DNA of 64,000 nt, taken from assembly GCF_047495875.1 (NCBI RefSeq), contig NC_092459.1, forward strand, positions 95,529,560 to 95,593,559, in the 5' to 3' direction. The position numbers and the translations under genes were made by a program. A model generated the notes under the pieces. It saw only the letters and a list, made by a program, of their open reading frames with translations. It had not been told where the DNA came from and did no database searches. Positions 41,301-47,935 of the stretch are shown here, piece after piece; position 1 is the first letter of the stretch; every line of letters starts with the position of its first letter. Source of the DNA: Pithys albifrons albifrons. Taxonomy: Eukaryota > Chordata > Aves > Passeriformes > Thamnophilidae.

Positions 41301-44300
41301 GTTTAAATGGAAGAATTTTGTTTCTGGTGAAATAACTAAATTTTTTATTTTTCAGGCTGATAATAGTAACATTATAGTTCAACTGAAGAAGGAAAATGAA
41401 TTTGCCCACAGTAAAGTGCAGCTATGGATGAAATCCTGTAAGCAGATAGAACAGGAAAAGGAAATGTTGCAAAAACAACTACTTGAATGTGATGAGCTAC
41501 TAAAGAAGAAAAACCTTACTAAGTCAAAGCATAAGAAAGAAGGTAACTGAATCTAGATTCAGTCTCTGTGCTTTCTTTTCATTTGTTTATAAATCTTTCA
41601 TGTTCCCTAAAGTGTCCACTTGCATATGCAGCTCTAATACAGAGCATAATTCTTAATTAGGATAAAAAAGTACAACTGCAGATGTGTCAAACATTTTCAA
41701 AATCTGGCTAATATTTTTTGTCTTAAAGTAACAGAGACAACACTGGATTATGATTAAATATTCTAAGTATTAAATTTTTGTGGTTAAAAGTGGTTTAAGG
41801 AAAAATGAGAGTGTTTTTTTAAATAAGTAAAGTTTGTGTGCTAGTTTTTTCATCATTTTCCAGCAAGCTTTTCCCTCTGATTCTCATGCTTTGTTCTTTA
41901 TAGTTTGGCTTCTCTCATAAGATGCATTGTATTGTAAATGATGCTTAAACAAAGTGAGGGGTAGAAACTTTTCAGGGAAAATGTTTGCCAATGCAGTGGT
42001 CAAGGATTCTTTTCAAAATGTGCATGTTTTCTCTATTTAAGAAGATATTATTATGTTTATCATATTACTGACTTTGTTACACAATAACTTTTTTATAGTT
42101 ACACTGTTATAGAACATGCATAATTAAAGAATGTGTGACCAGTGCATTATAAATTCTTACATATGCATCTTTTTTGTCAGTTATATGAATAATACTGTTT
42201 TTCTTTGAAAGATGCTGCTGCTGCTGCCTTTACAGAAGAAATTAAGTTAAAATTGGAAGAATTAGAGGAATCTACAGAAGTGAAGACCAGGGAAGCAAAT
42301 GAGAACTTGGAGAAATACTGCTCTCTAATTGTTAAATGTTGTAAACCAGAGGAAGCAAATGAGATGCTAAAAACACAAGTCAATTTGCTGAGCGCTCAGC
42401 TGAAACAGTCAACAAGTGATGCTGTCAGCACTCATTTGCTGAATTCTGATCACTCAAGAGTAAGCAATCAGTCTGCCAAGGAGATAAGGTCAGATGAAGA
42501 TACTACCAAGCTTTCAAATAAAAGGCAGAGATGTGAAGACAACAGGAAGGACAATGGCGAGCCAAGATCTGCTACGCCAGAGACTACATCAAAAAAGAAA
42601 AGGAAGTGTGATATCTCTCAGAATCTGCTGTGTCAGGAGAACACTGACAGCAAGTTAGACGGGCTTCCAGAAATAGTGCAAAAAGGTATTTACAGCGTTT
42701 TATAGAGGCAAACATTCTCTGTGTACAGCAGGTGTGCTTTTCTCCTTGGTTTTGTTTCAATCTGAGTTAGTAGGTGACTATGCAGGTATTTTTTGTGACA
42801 GTGTTGGAAGGTGAAAATAGTCAATAGGAGATCTGCCAATTAGTGTCAGGTTGGTATTTGTGGAGCTCTGGTGTTAGACCAGCTTAACACATTTCTGTTG
42901 GATTAATAACTACCGTCTGCTAAGAGTTGAATGGTCATGCTTTGTTAGCACTTACAGTTTTGTTACTTCCTCATGATGCATTATCAGAGGCTAAGGAATT
43001 ATATGTAACGGCAACAAAGTTTTCCTAAAGAAAAGTCAAGAAAACTTGCTCGAGTCATCTAAACATTTACTGAAACTTAGAGAACATATGTGGAGTGAAT
43101 CCTTCAGTATCACTCCTTACAAGGTCAAAGAGGTGCTTAATGACTATCTGGGGTCTGACTGGGCAAAGACTGTGGTGAAGGCTGCAGGTACACTGAGAAT
43201 GAAAATCAGGGCTATCCCATGCTGGCCATAGTACTGTCCAGCTGGCTCCAGAGGAAAAAATCCTGCATGTCAAAACAGAACCAGTTAGATGTGTTTGTCT
43301 TGGTGAAAACATGAGTAAGAAAGGGAGATAAATGCTGAGATGAAGGAAAAGCAATGCCAGGACTGGAGGAACAGGAGCAATGCTGAAGCAAAATACCATC
43401 CTGAGCAGGGCATGGGTCTGAGGGCAGTGGTGGTGGACTTAGCAAGGGCAGGAGCTGGGGGTGGCCCAAAGTGGGAGCTGAGAGGAGACTGAGGAAGTGG
43501 TCCGGTTCCAGAGGGAATACAGCCAGTGGGTTCCTTCATGCCTGGGCAACTGAATTAAAAACAAGGAGCAGGATCTGACCTCCATCCTACACTCCTATTA
43601 CCTCACTGAAGGTGCAGTGTGCAATGAGGTGATTGAAAACCAGAAACAGGAGTGGGATCTGGAGGGAAGCTGAGGTGTTTTCCCCTAGTATTTGCTTATT
43701 TGAGTGCTTTTATTTCTTTCAATACCAGAATCTGTAATTAAAAGTGTGTTAAGTTGCAATACACTAGACTGCTTAAAATTTCCTGAGTCAAAACTGTCGT
43801 GCCCTCAGCAGTAATACATTACCATCTTCATGAGAGTTCAGTTTCAATCTGCTCTGAATGCAATGAAATTAGGTAGCCTGATAGTCTGTATAAGAGTTCG
43901 CTGCAGTAGAAAGTAACTGAGAGGATTGCATAAATCAGGGCTCGAAAAATACATTGTATGTTCAATTACCTATTGAGTAGGCCTTTATAATAAATGTAAT
44001 TGCAATCATTAAAGGACAAGCCATAGGGATACTGAATCGCCTCAGCTTTGGTGATCACTCCCAGAAGTCAAGATTTCTAAGGCTAAACATTGTTTGCATT
44101 TCATTTTCGTACCAGCATTACTATTTTTCTGAAAATATACCTCTTCTGTGCCAGTTAATGTTTGACTTTTAGGCTAGATAGAGAGATAATAGACAATCTA
44201 TAACACTATAGGTCTATGCAGGGAAAAATACTAAAAATCAAGAATATCATGTCACAGTGTTGTGAACTAACTAGCACATATTTTCAGACCAAAATTATTC

Positions 44301-47300
44301 TCCACGTAATAATGTACCTGTAAAGAAAAAGACCAAACACTTGTTTGATTTTTTTTTCTATAGAATTACTGTTGTTATTCTGTGGTTGTGCTCTACAGTT
44401 TCCAAGTTTTGTATGTGAATTTTGGAATACACAAGGTCTATTCAGCAACCTTTTTGATCCATGTGCTTCAATAGAACAAATTACTTATTTTAATCAGCTA
44501 TTTTTATCCCTGTCAAGAAAAAAAAAAGAAATCCGTTTGACAAAGTTTAATTTATTTAGCTGGATTTAATGGAAGCTGTTTGTTTTTCAGGGTTTGCTGA
44601 CATCCCCACTGGCAAAGCCAGCCCTTACATCTTACGTAGAACAACTCTGCACCTCGGAACCAGTCCCCATCCGGCCTCCTCAAGTGAGAAACAGCCTTTG
44701 CTTAAACAAGACTTACAGAAGTGCAGACCAGATCACCTTGGTGAGCGCCCCTGTCTGACACCCGGTGGCAGCAAACCACAAAAGGTAACTAAAAATTTTA
44801 TCTGAGTATGAAAGTCATGGGGAAAACTTAATGCATTCACTAAATGTATTCATCTTTCCACATAAGTTTGAGGATATACCATCATTCTTTATGTTTCTTA
44901 ACATTGCAGTGAAGTGACGATCATAAATACTGTCACTAAAGCATGACATAGGTCTTGACTATGCTGCAAATTATTCATGTGGTGTTATTTGTGACCTCAT
45001 AGGGAAAAAACACTGAGAAATGTGAATTCAATACATGTATATTTTCCATTTCTTATCATAGATACTAAAGAGCAGATATTCCTTATACTGTGGTTTCTTA
45101 GGTTTCAAAGAAAGTAAACACTGACTGAAAGGATTATTCTCTGAGAGTGGGAGCTTTAAGCTTTATGTGAACAACCTTTCTCGGAATTCCAAGTTACAGA
45201 TGCTATAAAAGAACTACAGATATTTGAGAGGCTGGTAAACATGTGAATAGGGAACATTTAGATGGTAAAGACGCAATCATATAGAATGTTTTGTGTTGGA
45301 AGGAACCTTAAGGATCATCTAGTTCCAACATCTCTGCTGTGGACAGGGGTACCTTCCACTAGACCAGCTTGTTCATGCTCACAGATTTTGATGTTATCAA
45401 AACAAATAAATACTACACAGTTACATTTTGAAAGTGGATTTTTATTTTGAAAAGGGTAGTAACTGAAGTTTACATTAACTTTGCAAGTGTTTTCAGTAAT
45501 ACACACGCTACTGAATGTTTCACAGCACATCAGAATAAGACATTCTTTCTAAGACGATGCATATGCTTTGCAGATCATAGAAAAATGTTCCAGCCTTAGG
45601 ACAGAAATAAACTTTTTTTGTCCTAAATCTCCTCCAAAGTTTTTAAGCATACTATCTCAAGCTGAGCAGTAAGAGGTTAGTTATTAGATATTGATAGTTC
45701 TTTATATGAGGCCTATAGAATCACAGAATCATAGAATCGATTGGGTTGGAAAAGACCTCGGAGATCATCGAGTCCAACCCTTGGTCCAACTCTTTTTTTT
45801 CTTTCCTTTTTTTTTCTTCTTTTTTTTAATGCAGTTACTTTGTATTAGCCCACATGTAATATGTATGTTGGCAAAATACTGAAAGTAAGTAAAGGCAAGT
45901 AACACATAGTTTAGTGGATGTATAGATTTTGAGGCCAGAAAGCACCACTGGGAAAGACAGGTCAGGTCAGAGCCATAATTTGTTTGGAACTATAGCCATA
46001 GAAATCTGTATTTTGCAGTGAAAGTGAATCCACTGAATCTGTGTGTGTTGTTCCAAGTGATAATTACCCTACTTTCCAAAATTTGCTGCTTCTTACAGAT
46101 GTTGCCTGGAGGTCTGTGTTTTATTACTGTTTCATTAAGTGATGCCAATAAATTTTATTTACACTCATTTATGTATGTTTCCCTGGAAGGCTGGAAAGAA
46201 ATGGTGTTGCTTGTAAATATTCTCAGTAGTGCAAAAAGAAAGGAAGCTTTAGTCACAGAAAGCTGTGTAGTAATCACCTGCCAGCATGTAAGCTCGTTGT
46301 AGGCTCTTGCTGACCATCTTGCTGACCATATTCAAAGTTACAACAAATGACAAGTAATCAGTAATAAATTTTTTCTCATTTAATTGGGGAGGGATTTCCC
46401 ACACAGTCCTCCTCTTTGTCAAGCTTGTATTGTCTAGGTCTAAGGACAGGCTAGTCCTCACCTTCAAATAGATAGGAAAAAAAAAGATTTCTGGGTTGTT
46501 TTTTTTCTCTTCCAAGTGTAAATATGCAAAAAGTCATCAGTTTCAAGAATTTGTGCCCTTCTCTCTTGGACATTGCTGGATATGTGTACATGTTTTCTTT
46601 CAAGATAATGTGCATCTGGAAATTTCTGGGGGATTTGCTCATAATATAATTTCATCATTTATTGACACCAACAAAACATGCTGTTTCATGCTTTAGATTA
46701 ATACAGTAAATGGTGTCTCTCATTTTAAAAGTTAGATAAACCTTGTTTCCTTCTCTTTGACTGGTACTTGTATGTACTTAATTTTAACTACCCAGTTTCA
46801 AACTGTTGCAAATTTCTCAAGGTGTTTAAAATTTGCCTGGCATTTTCATATGCAAATTTATTCACTTTTCTATGTGAATTCACTCTAGAATTTAAATTGA
46901 CTGCTTTGACTGCACATCAATTAAAATGTGAAAGATGTGGTTTCTGTCCAGATGTCAGCACAAAAGTGACACCTATGTTTTATGTTTGCAGAACATGTAC
47001 AGAAAAAATGAAGTACGGATCTTGGTACACAATACCAGGTGCCTTAGTAAACAGATTAGAAGTACTGTTTCTTCCTGGTGTAGCTTGTTTTTGCTCCTAG
47101 CAAATAGCTTCCCAGCTGTGTAACAAATATTCCATCTTATCCCACACCAAAACACTTGTTAACAAGTCTCACTGTATTGTATATTCAAAGTGATAAATAT
47201 CTTAAAATATTTTTTCTGATTTGAATAGGTCTGTTTTTACAAATTCCCAATATTTAGTCTTTTGCAGCTAGACCTTTTCCCACTGCAGAAAATACAGTTT

Positions 47301-47551
47301 TCCATCACCACTAAACCATGATATTTTTGTTTGTGTTACAGGAAAATGATGAGCAGCAGTTCCAAGCAGTAACAGCTTTTTCACCAGTGAATTCTACTTC
47401 AAGGTCACCACTTTGCCTGTATAAACAATCCACAAAACCTCTTTCTGATAATACTGGGGAGAGTCACGTGATGCACAGAGCTAAAATTTCTCTAAATGAA
47501 CAAGGATTATCTGAGCAAGATGAGCAAAAGGAAAATTGTAAGGTGCAGTAG
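5215..47551 (+). CDS. CENPF: Centromere protein F (mitosin), 19 coding exons, 2,941 aa
   Basis: Very long coiled-coil protein of the G2/M nuclear matrix, nuclear envelope, outer kinetochore and microtubule ends. In mammals it binds microtubules at both ends, Bub1, NDE1/NDEL1-dynein and Miro. Coding exons: 5215-5376, 6693-6889, 9405-9520, 11661-11752, 14553-14826, 16307-16509, 19263-19388, 22077-22205, 23784-23906, 27988-28123, 29100-32539, 34041-36335, 36882-37022, 38016-38180, 38870-39031, 41356-41542, 42212-42685, 44591-44784 and 47342-47551. Every junction is GT-AG and the phases close to 8,826 nt. N-terminus ([12 protein letters not shown]), the exon 6 motif [20 protein letters not shown], the bipartite NLS (KRQR 2753-2756, KKKRK 2777-2781), GFADIPTG (2808-2815) and the CKVQ farnesylation box (2938-2941) all match mammalian CENPF. 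Human is 3,114 aa; the 173-residue difference equals one missing internal repeat (see findings). There are two giant exons, as in mammals. Intron content is given under each exon. Confidence 0.97.
6693..6889 (+). CDS. CENPF: CENPF exon 3 (residues 55-120)
   Basis: Acceptor aactag|gtt and donor ag|gtgagg. It encodes coiled coil including [14 protein letters not shown], almost the same as human. Ends in phase 2. Intron 3 (6890-9404) contains the 5S-derived retroposon at 8737-9043 and otherwise unremarkable AT-rich sequence. Confidence 0.95.
8737..8840 (+). pseudogene. 5S rRNA-derived sequence (head of a retroposon)
   Basis: Clear similarity to vertebrate 5S rRNA from the "cccgatc...gatctc" region through the internal control region: "cagcagggtcagccccggttagtacttggatgggagac", then "cctgggaatacc" and a "gctgtagg" end. 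The C-box part is nearly intact and the A-box part has changes. The 5' end is shortened (the first ~30 nt of 5S are poorly matched). It is in CENPF intron 3, in sense orientation. It is not a functional 5S gene: no T-run terminator follows, and the sequence continues into a tail. Confidence 0.8.
8841..9043 (+). mobile_element. Tail of a 5S-headed SINE-like retroposon
   Basis: About 200 bp of moderately GC-rich sequence continue from the 5S-like head and end in a short (ATAC)n tract at 9026-9043. A Pol III-type head, an unrelated body and a 3' microsatellite is how SINE3/AmnSINE-type 5S-headed SINEs are built. I do not recognise the body. "ggttctagtcc" at 8838-8848 happens to match a tRNA B-box pattern. 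A simple 5S retropseudogene next to an unrelated repeat is the alternative. Confidence 0.5.
9405..9520 (+). CDS. CENPF: CENPF exon 4 (residues 120-159)
   Basis: Acceptor taaacag|atac and donor aatg|gtaaat. It encodes ...YKCELERSQ..., then a Ser/Thr/Pro-rich linker with FTAPLTPVQ, matching human ...FTTPLTPSQ... (possible proline-directed phosphorylation site). Ends in phase 1. Intron 4 (9521-11660) carries two CR1 pieces. Confidence 0.94.
10404..10449 (-). mobile_element. CR1 3'-end fragment (reverse orientation)
   Basis: "atcattgaatcctatagtatttcaaattggaagggactt" resembles the reverse complement of a CR1 3' end. It lies directly against a sense-oriented CR1 copy, so two insertions meet here. 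Confidence 0.5.
10450..11143 (+). mobile_element. CR1 LINE fragment (reverse transcriptase 3' part)
   Basis: Sense-oriented CR1 ORF2 3' region: GPVLFNIFI near 10572 is the reverse-transcriptase segment, and [19 protein letters not shown] plus VQFWAPP near 10930-11020 are the usual CR1 C-terminal motifs. Frames are broken by indels and stops. It ends within "tttagtctggagaaaaggagg", before the normal CR1 3' end, so it is truncated at both ends. Inside CENPF intron 4. Confidence 0.9.
11661..11752 (+). CDS. CENPF: CENPF exon 5 (residues 159-189)
   Basis: Acceptor ttggtag|atgc and donor aag|gtaagt. It encodes coiled coil [20 protein letters not shown] (human GSKYEDLKEKYNKEVEERKR). Phase 0 at the end. 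Intron 5 (11753-14552) has a short CR1 scrap and no other recognised element. Confidence 0.94.
12283..12350 (+). mobile_element. Short CR1 fragment
   Basis: "gtgtgaaattcaacaaggccaagtgttgggttctgtgcttgggtggcagcaaccc" matches the same CR1 segment seen at about 10718-10775. Only about 65 bp remain. Confidence 0.8.
14553..14826 (+). CDS. CENPF: CENPF exon 6 (residues 190-281)
   Basis: Acceptor tctttttttag|gcac and donor caag|gtatct. It holds the best-conserved N-terminal motif, [20 protein letters not shown], followed by a Ser/Thr-rich linker that differs from human. This is a non-coiled segment within the N-terminal microtubule-binding region. Ends in phase 1. Intron 6 (14827-16306) shows nothing notable. 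Confidence 0.95.
16307..16509 (+). CDS. CENPF: CENPF exon 7 (residues 281-348)
   Basis: Acceptor attcag|aact and donor cacag|gtaaaa. Heptad-rich coiled coil ending in [11 protein letters not shown] (human TTAQYDQASTK). Phase 0. Intron 7 (16510-19262) includes an unrecognised antisense open frame at 17890-18315 and a TG/CA-rich stretch near 18963-19065. Confidence 0.95.
17890..18315 (-). other. Unrecognised antisense open frame in CENPF intron 7
   Basis: An uninterrupted 141-codon frame on the - strand, rich in Lys/Arg/Ser in the middle and Pro at the end. The DNA is GC-richer than the surrounding intron. I do not recognise the product. It could be an old retroelement piece or chance. No convincing splice sites or promoter were seen. 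Confidence 0.2.
18963..19065. repeat. TG/TA/CA-rich low-complexity stretch
   Basis: Interspersed TGTG, TATA and CACA tracts in intron 7, a decayed microsatellite. Confidence 0.6.
19263..19388 (+). CDS. CENPF: CENPF exon 8 (residues 349-390)
   Basis: Acceptor tattttag|gtcc and donor caacag|gtatat. It encodes [20 protein letters not shown], close to human. Phase 0 at both ends, 42 codons. Intron 8 (19389-22076) contains an AT microsatellite near 20815-20857 and nothing else recognised. Confidence 0.95.
20815..20857. repeat. (TA)n-rich microsatellite
   Basis: "tatatttatatatatttgtatatatacacacatatat" in intron 8. Confidence 0.7.
22077..22205 (+). CDS. CENPF: CENPF exon 9 (residues 391-433)
   Basis: Acceptor ttttctag|gaac and donor acaaa|gtaggc. 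It encodes [15 protein letters not shown] ... [20 protein letters not shown] (human EELSRQQRSFQTLDQE...). Phase 0, 43 codons. Intron 9 (22206-23783): nothing recognised. Confidence 0.95.
23784..23906 (+). CDS. CENPF: CENPF exon 10 (residues 434-474)
   Basis: Acceptor cttacag|gtag and donor tttgag|gtaacc. It encodes [19 protein letters not shown] (human KLCRAEQAFQASQIKENEL). Phase 0, 41 codons. Intron 10 (23907-27987) is the longest (4,081 bp) and holds a CR1 copy at 26369-26796. Confidence 0.94.
26369..26796 (+). mobile_element. CR1 3' fragment with intact 3' end
   Basis: Begins in "agggagaccccacctggagtgcaacatccagctctgg" and runs through "ttccagctggagaagagaaagct" to "ctttcaatccaagccattctatgatt", the CR1 3' terminus. 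5' truncated and coding-dead. Inside CENPF intron 10. Confidence 0.9.
27988..28123 (+). CDS. CENPF: CENPF exon 11 (residues 475-520)
   Basis: Acceptor tgttttag|gaag and donor aaaa|gtgagt. It encodes ...[22 protein letters not shown], nearly the human sequence. Ends in phase 1. Intron 11 (28124-29099) contains the perfect inverted repeat at 28715-28796. Confidence 0.95.
28715..28796. repeat. Perfect 37-bp inverted repeat with 8-bp loop
   Basis: Left arm 28715-28751 and right arm 28760-28796 are exact reverse complements, separated by ttgaaagg. The arm core is gaagtactcctcttttgggg. A partial third copy of the arm (aaaaagtactcttttttt) lies just upstream at about 28692-28710, after a poly-T run. 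The open frame across it (- strand 28584-28871) is a by-product. Sense RNA of intron 11 would fold into a 37-bp duplex. Confidence 0.95.
29100..32539 (+). CDS. CENPF: CENPF exon 12 (giant; residues 520-1666)
   Basis: 3,440 nt between acceptor catttacag|ac and donor gaaaat|gtaagt. The open frame extends upstream to 29000 and downstream past the donor, but phase (1 in, 0 out) and human similarity fix the edges. It is almost all coiled coil: [20 protein letters not shown], then [21 protein letters not shown], later [22 protein letters not shown] sequence, and [20 protein letters not shown] before the end. Low-complexity acidic/serine linkers interrupt it (near residues 805-840 and 1480-1560). 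Intron 12 (32540-34040) shows nothing recognisable. Confidence 0.96.
34041..36335 (+). CDS. CENPF: CENPF exon 13 (large; residues 1667-2431)
   Basis: 2,295 nt, phase 0 at both ends: acceptor ttttctgcag|aatg and donor aaaag|gtaata. The first ~230 residues are divergent. Coiled coil then resumes ([20 protein letters not shown], human SVVTSERNQLRGELDTMSKK). From residue 2121 comes one copy of the internal repeat beginning [18 protein letters not shown]. In human this unit is duplicated in tandem and forms the NDE1/NDEL1-binding region. After the single copy the sequence passes straight to the post-repeat segment ([14 protein letters not shown]...). Intron 13 (36336-36881): nothing else recognised. 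Confidence 0.96.
36882..37022 (+). CDS. CENPF: CENPF exon 14 (residues 2432-2478)
   Basis: Acceptor tttcag|gtaa and donor aacaaa|gtaagt. It encodes [15 protein letters not shown]... (human VNKMTAKETELQREM...). Phase 0, 47 codons. Intron 14 (37023-38015): AT-rich, nothing recognised. Confidence 0.93.
38016..38180 (+). CDS. CENPF: CENPF exon 15 (residues 2479-2533)
   Basis: Acceptor gtttacag|gttc and donor ctaaag|gtaaat. Coiled coil including [20 protein letters not shown] (human REEIAEYQLRLHEAEKKHQA). Phase 0, 55 codons. Intron 15 (38181-38869): nothing recognised. Confidence 0.94.
38870..39031 (+). CDS. CENPF: CENPF exon 16 (residues 2534-2587)
   Basis: Acceptor ttctctag|aatg and donor actaag|gtaaga. 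It encodes [20 protein letters not shown] (human QKLEIDLLKSSKEELNNSLK), the leucine-zipper part of the kinetochore-targeting region. Phase 0, 54 codons. Intron 16 (39032-41355) holds a CR1 copy at 40555-41287. Confidence 0.95.
40555..41287 (+). mobile_element. CR1 LINE 3' fragment with intact 3' end
   Basis: Starts near "gaggtttaacaaggtgaagtgctgggtcctg", passes [20 protein letters not shown] (about 40892-40951) and ends "ttttccaaccttaatgaatctatgatt". Frames are broken. Inside CENPF intron 16, sense orientation. Confidence 0.92.
41356..41542 (+). CDS. CENPF: CENPF exon 17 (residues 2588-2650)
   Basis: Acceptor tttttcag|gctg and donor agaag|gtaact. It encodes [20 protein letters not shown] and [15 protein letters not shown] (human NQLKKENERAQGKMKLLIKSCKQLEEEKEILQKEL), coiled coil of the kinetochore-targeting region. 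Ends in phase 1. Intron 17 (41543-42211): nothing recognised. Confidence 0.95.
42212..42685 (+). CDS. CENPF: CENPF exon 18 (residues 2650-2808; bipartite NLS)
   Basis: Acceptor ctttgaaag|atgc (a GAAAG rather than CAG acceptor) and donor aaaaag|gtattt. It starts with a short alanine run (GCT)4, then coiled coil [20 protein letters not shown] and [19 protein letters not shown]. The bipartite nuclear localisation signal follows: KRQR (2753-2756) and KKKRK (2777-2781), with SATPET between as a likely CDK-type site. Ends in phase 1. Intron 18 (42686-44590) contains a GC-richer unidentified segment. Confidence 0.95.
43030..43690. other. GC-richer unidentified segment in intron 18
   Basis: Sequence composition rises above the surrounding intron, and partial open frames run on both strands (for example + 43046-43231 and - 43067-43539). 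This is typical of a decayed retroelement, but I see no motif that assigns it to a family. Confidence 0.25.
44591..44784 (+). CDS. CENPF: CENPF exon 19 (residues 2808-2872; Miro-binding segment)
   Basis: Acceptor gtttttcag|ggttt and donor aaaag|gtaact. It begins [20 protein letters not shown], almost identical to human ([20 protein letters not shown]). The Phe (residue 2809, codon 44593-44595) corresponds to human Phe2989, reported as needed for Miro binding. The rest is divergent, basic and Ser/Pro-rich, part of the C-terminal microtubule-binding tail. Phase 0. Intron 19 (44785-47341) carries two reverse CR1 ends. Confidence 0.95.
45275..45380 (-). mobile_element. CR1 3'-end fragment (reverse)
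   Basis: "aatcatatagaatgttttgtgttggaaggaaccttaaggatcatctagttccaac" and on to "ccttccactagaccagcttgttcatgctc" is the reverse complement of a CR1 3' end. Confidence 0.9.
45716..45791 (-). mobile_element. CR1 3'-end fragment (reverse)
   Basis: "gaatcacagaatcatagaatcgattgggttggaaaagacctcggagatcatcgagtccaaccc" is a well-kept CR1 3' end in reverse orientation, followed by a T/C-rich run (45792-45828). Its good state suggests a young copy. Confidence 0.93.
47342..47551 (+). CDS. CENPF: CENPF exon 20 (C-terminus, residues 2873-2941, stop)
   Basis: Acceptor gtgttacag|gaaa; stop TAG 47549-47551. It is a divergent tail apart from the last residues, KENCKVQ. CKVQ is a CaaX box ending in Gln, expected to be farnesylated as in mammals (nuclear envelope and kinetochore targeting, degradation after mitosis). 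The KEN just before it (47528-47536) is absent from human, which has SEN. Confidence 0.96.
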   Translation, partial: ENDEQQFQAVTAFSPVNSTSRSPLCLYKQSTKPLSDNTGESHVMHRAKISLNEQGLSEQDEQKENCKVQ

Positions 47552-47935
47552 AGTTGTGTGGACTTAATCACAACTGAGAATAACTGATGATTAAAAAGCA
47601 GTTTGTAAAATAAATATGAGAACTATATGGAGGGCATGATTTTCTATTATCCAATGATGAACAATATATGGGTTCTGCAAAGCTTGTTTTTGAATATTTA
47701 CTAATACCAGTAGTCACTCAAACTTAGGAAATAATGATGAACAGATACAATTGATCTGTTTTTAGATTGTAGAATTATATTTGTACATTTTTCTGTAAAT
47801 AGTTCTTTATAAATCTGTTAAAAAATTAAACCATGAAAAATGTGTACCACATGTTGCCATGTAGTTCATTGTCATTTTTTCTGTGTACCAACAGTTGATT
47901 TACAAATGGAAAATAAACCTATCTAAGTATCTTTT
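47552..47935 (+). other. CENPF: CENPF 3' UTR
   Basis: AT-rich. A Pumilio-type element TGTAAATA lies at 47794-47801. AATAAA at 47609-47614 is a possible early signal. AATAAA at 47912-47917 is the likely main one, giving a 3' UTR of roughly 380 nt. The exact end is not known. Confidence 0.65.
47912..47917 (+). terminator. CENPF: Likely CENPF polyadenylation signal
   Basis: Canonical AATAAA about 360 nt after the stop codon. An upstream AATAAA at 47609 is an alternative. Confidence 0.6.
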
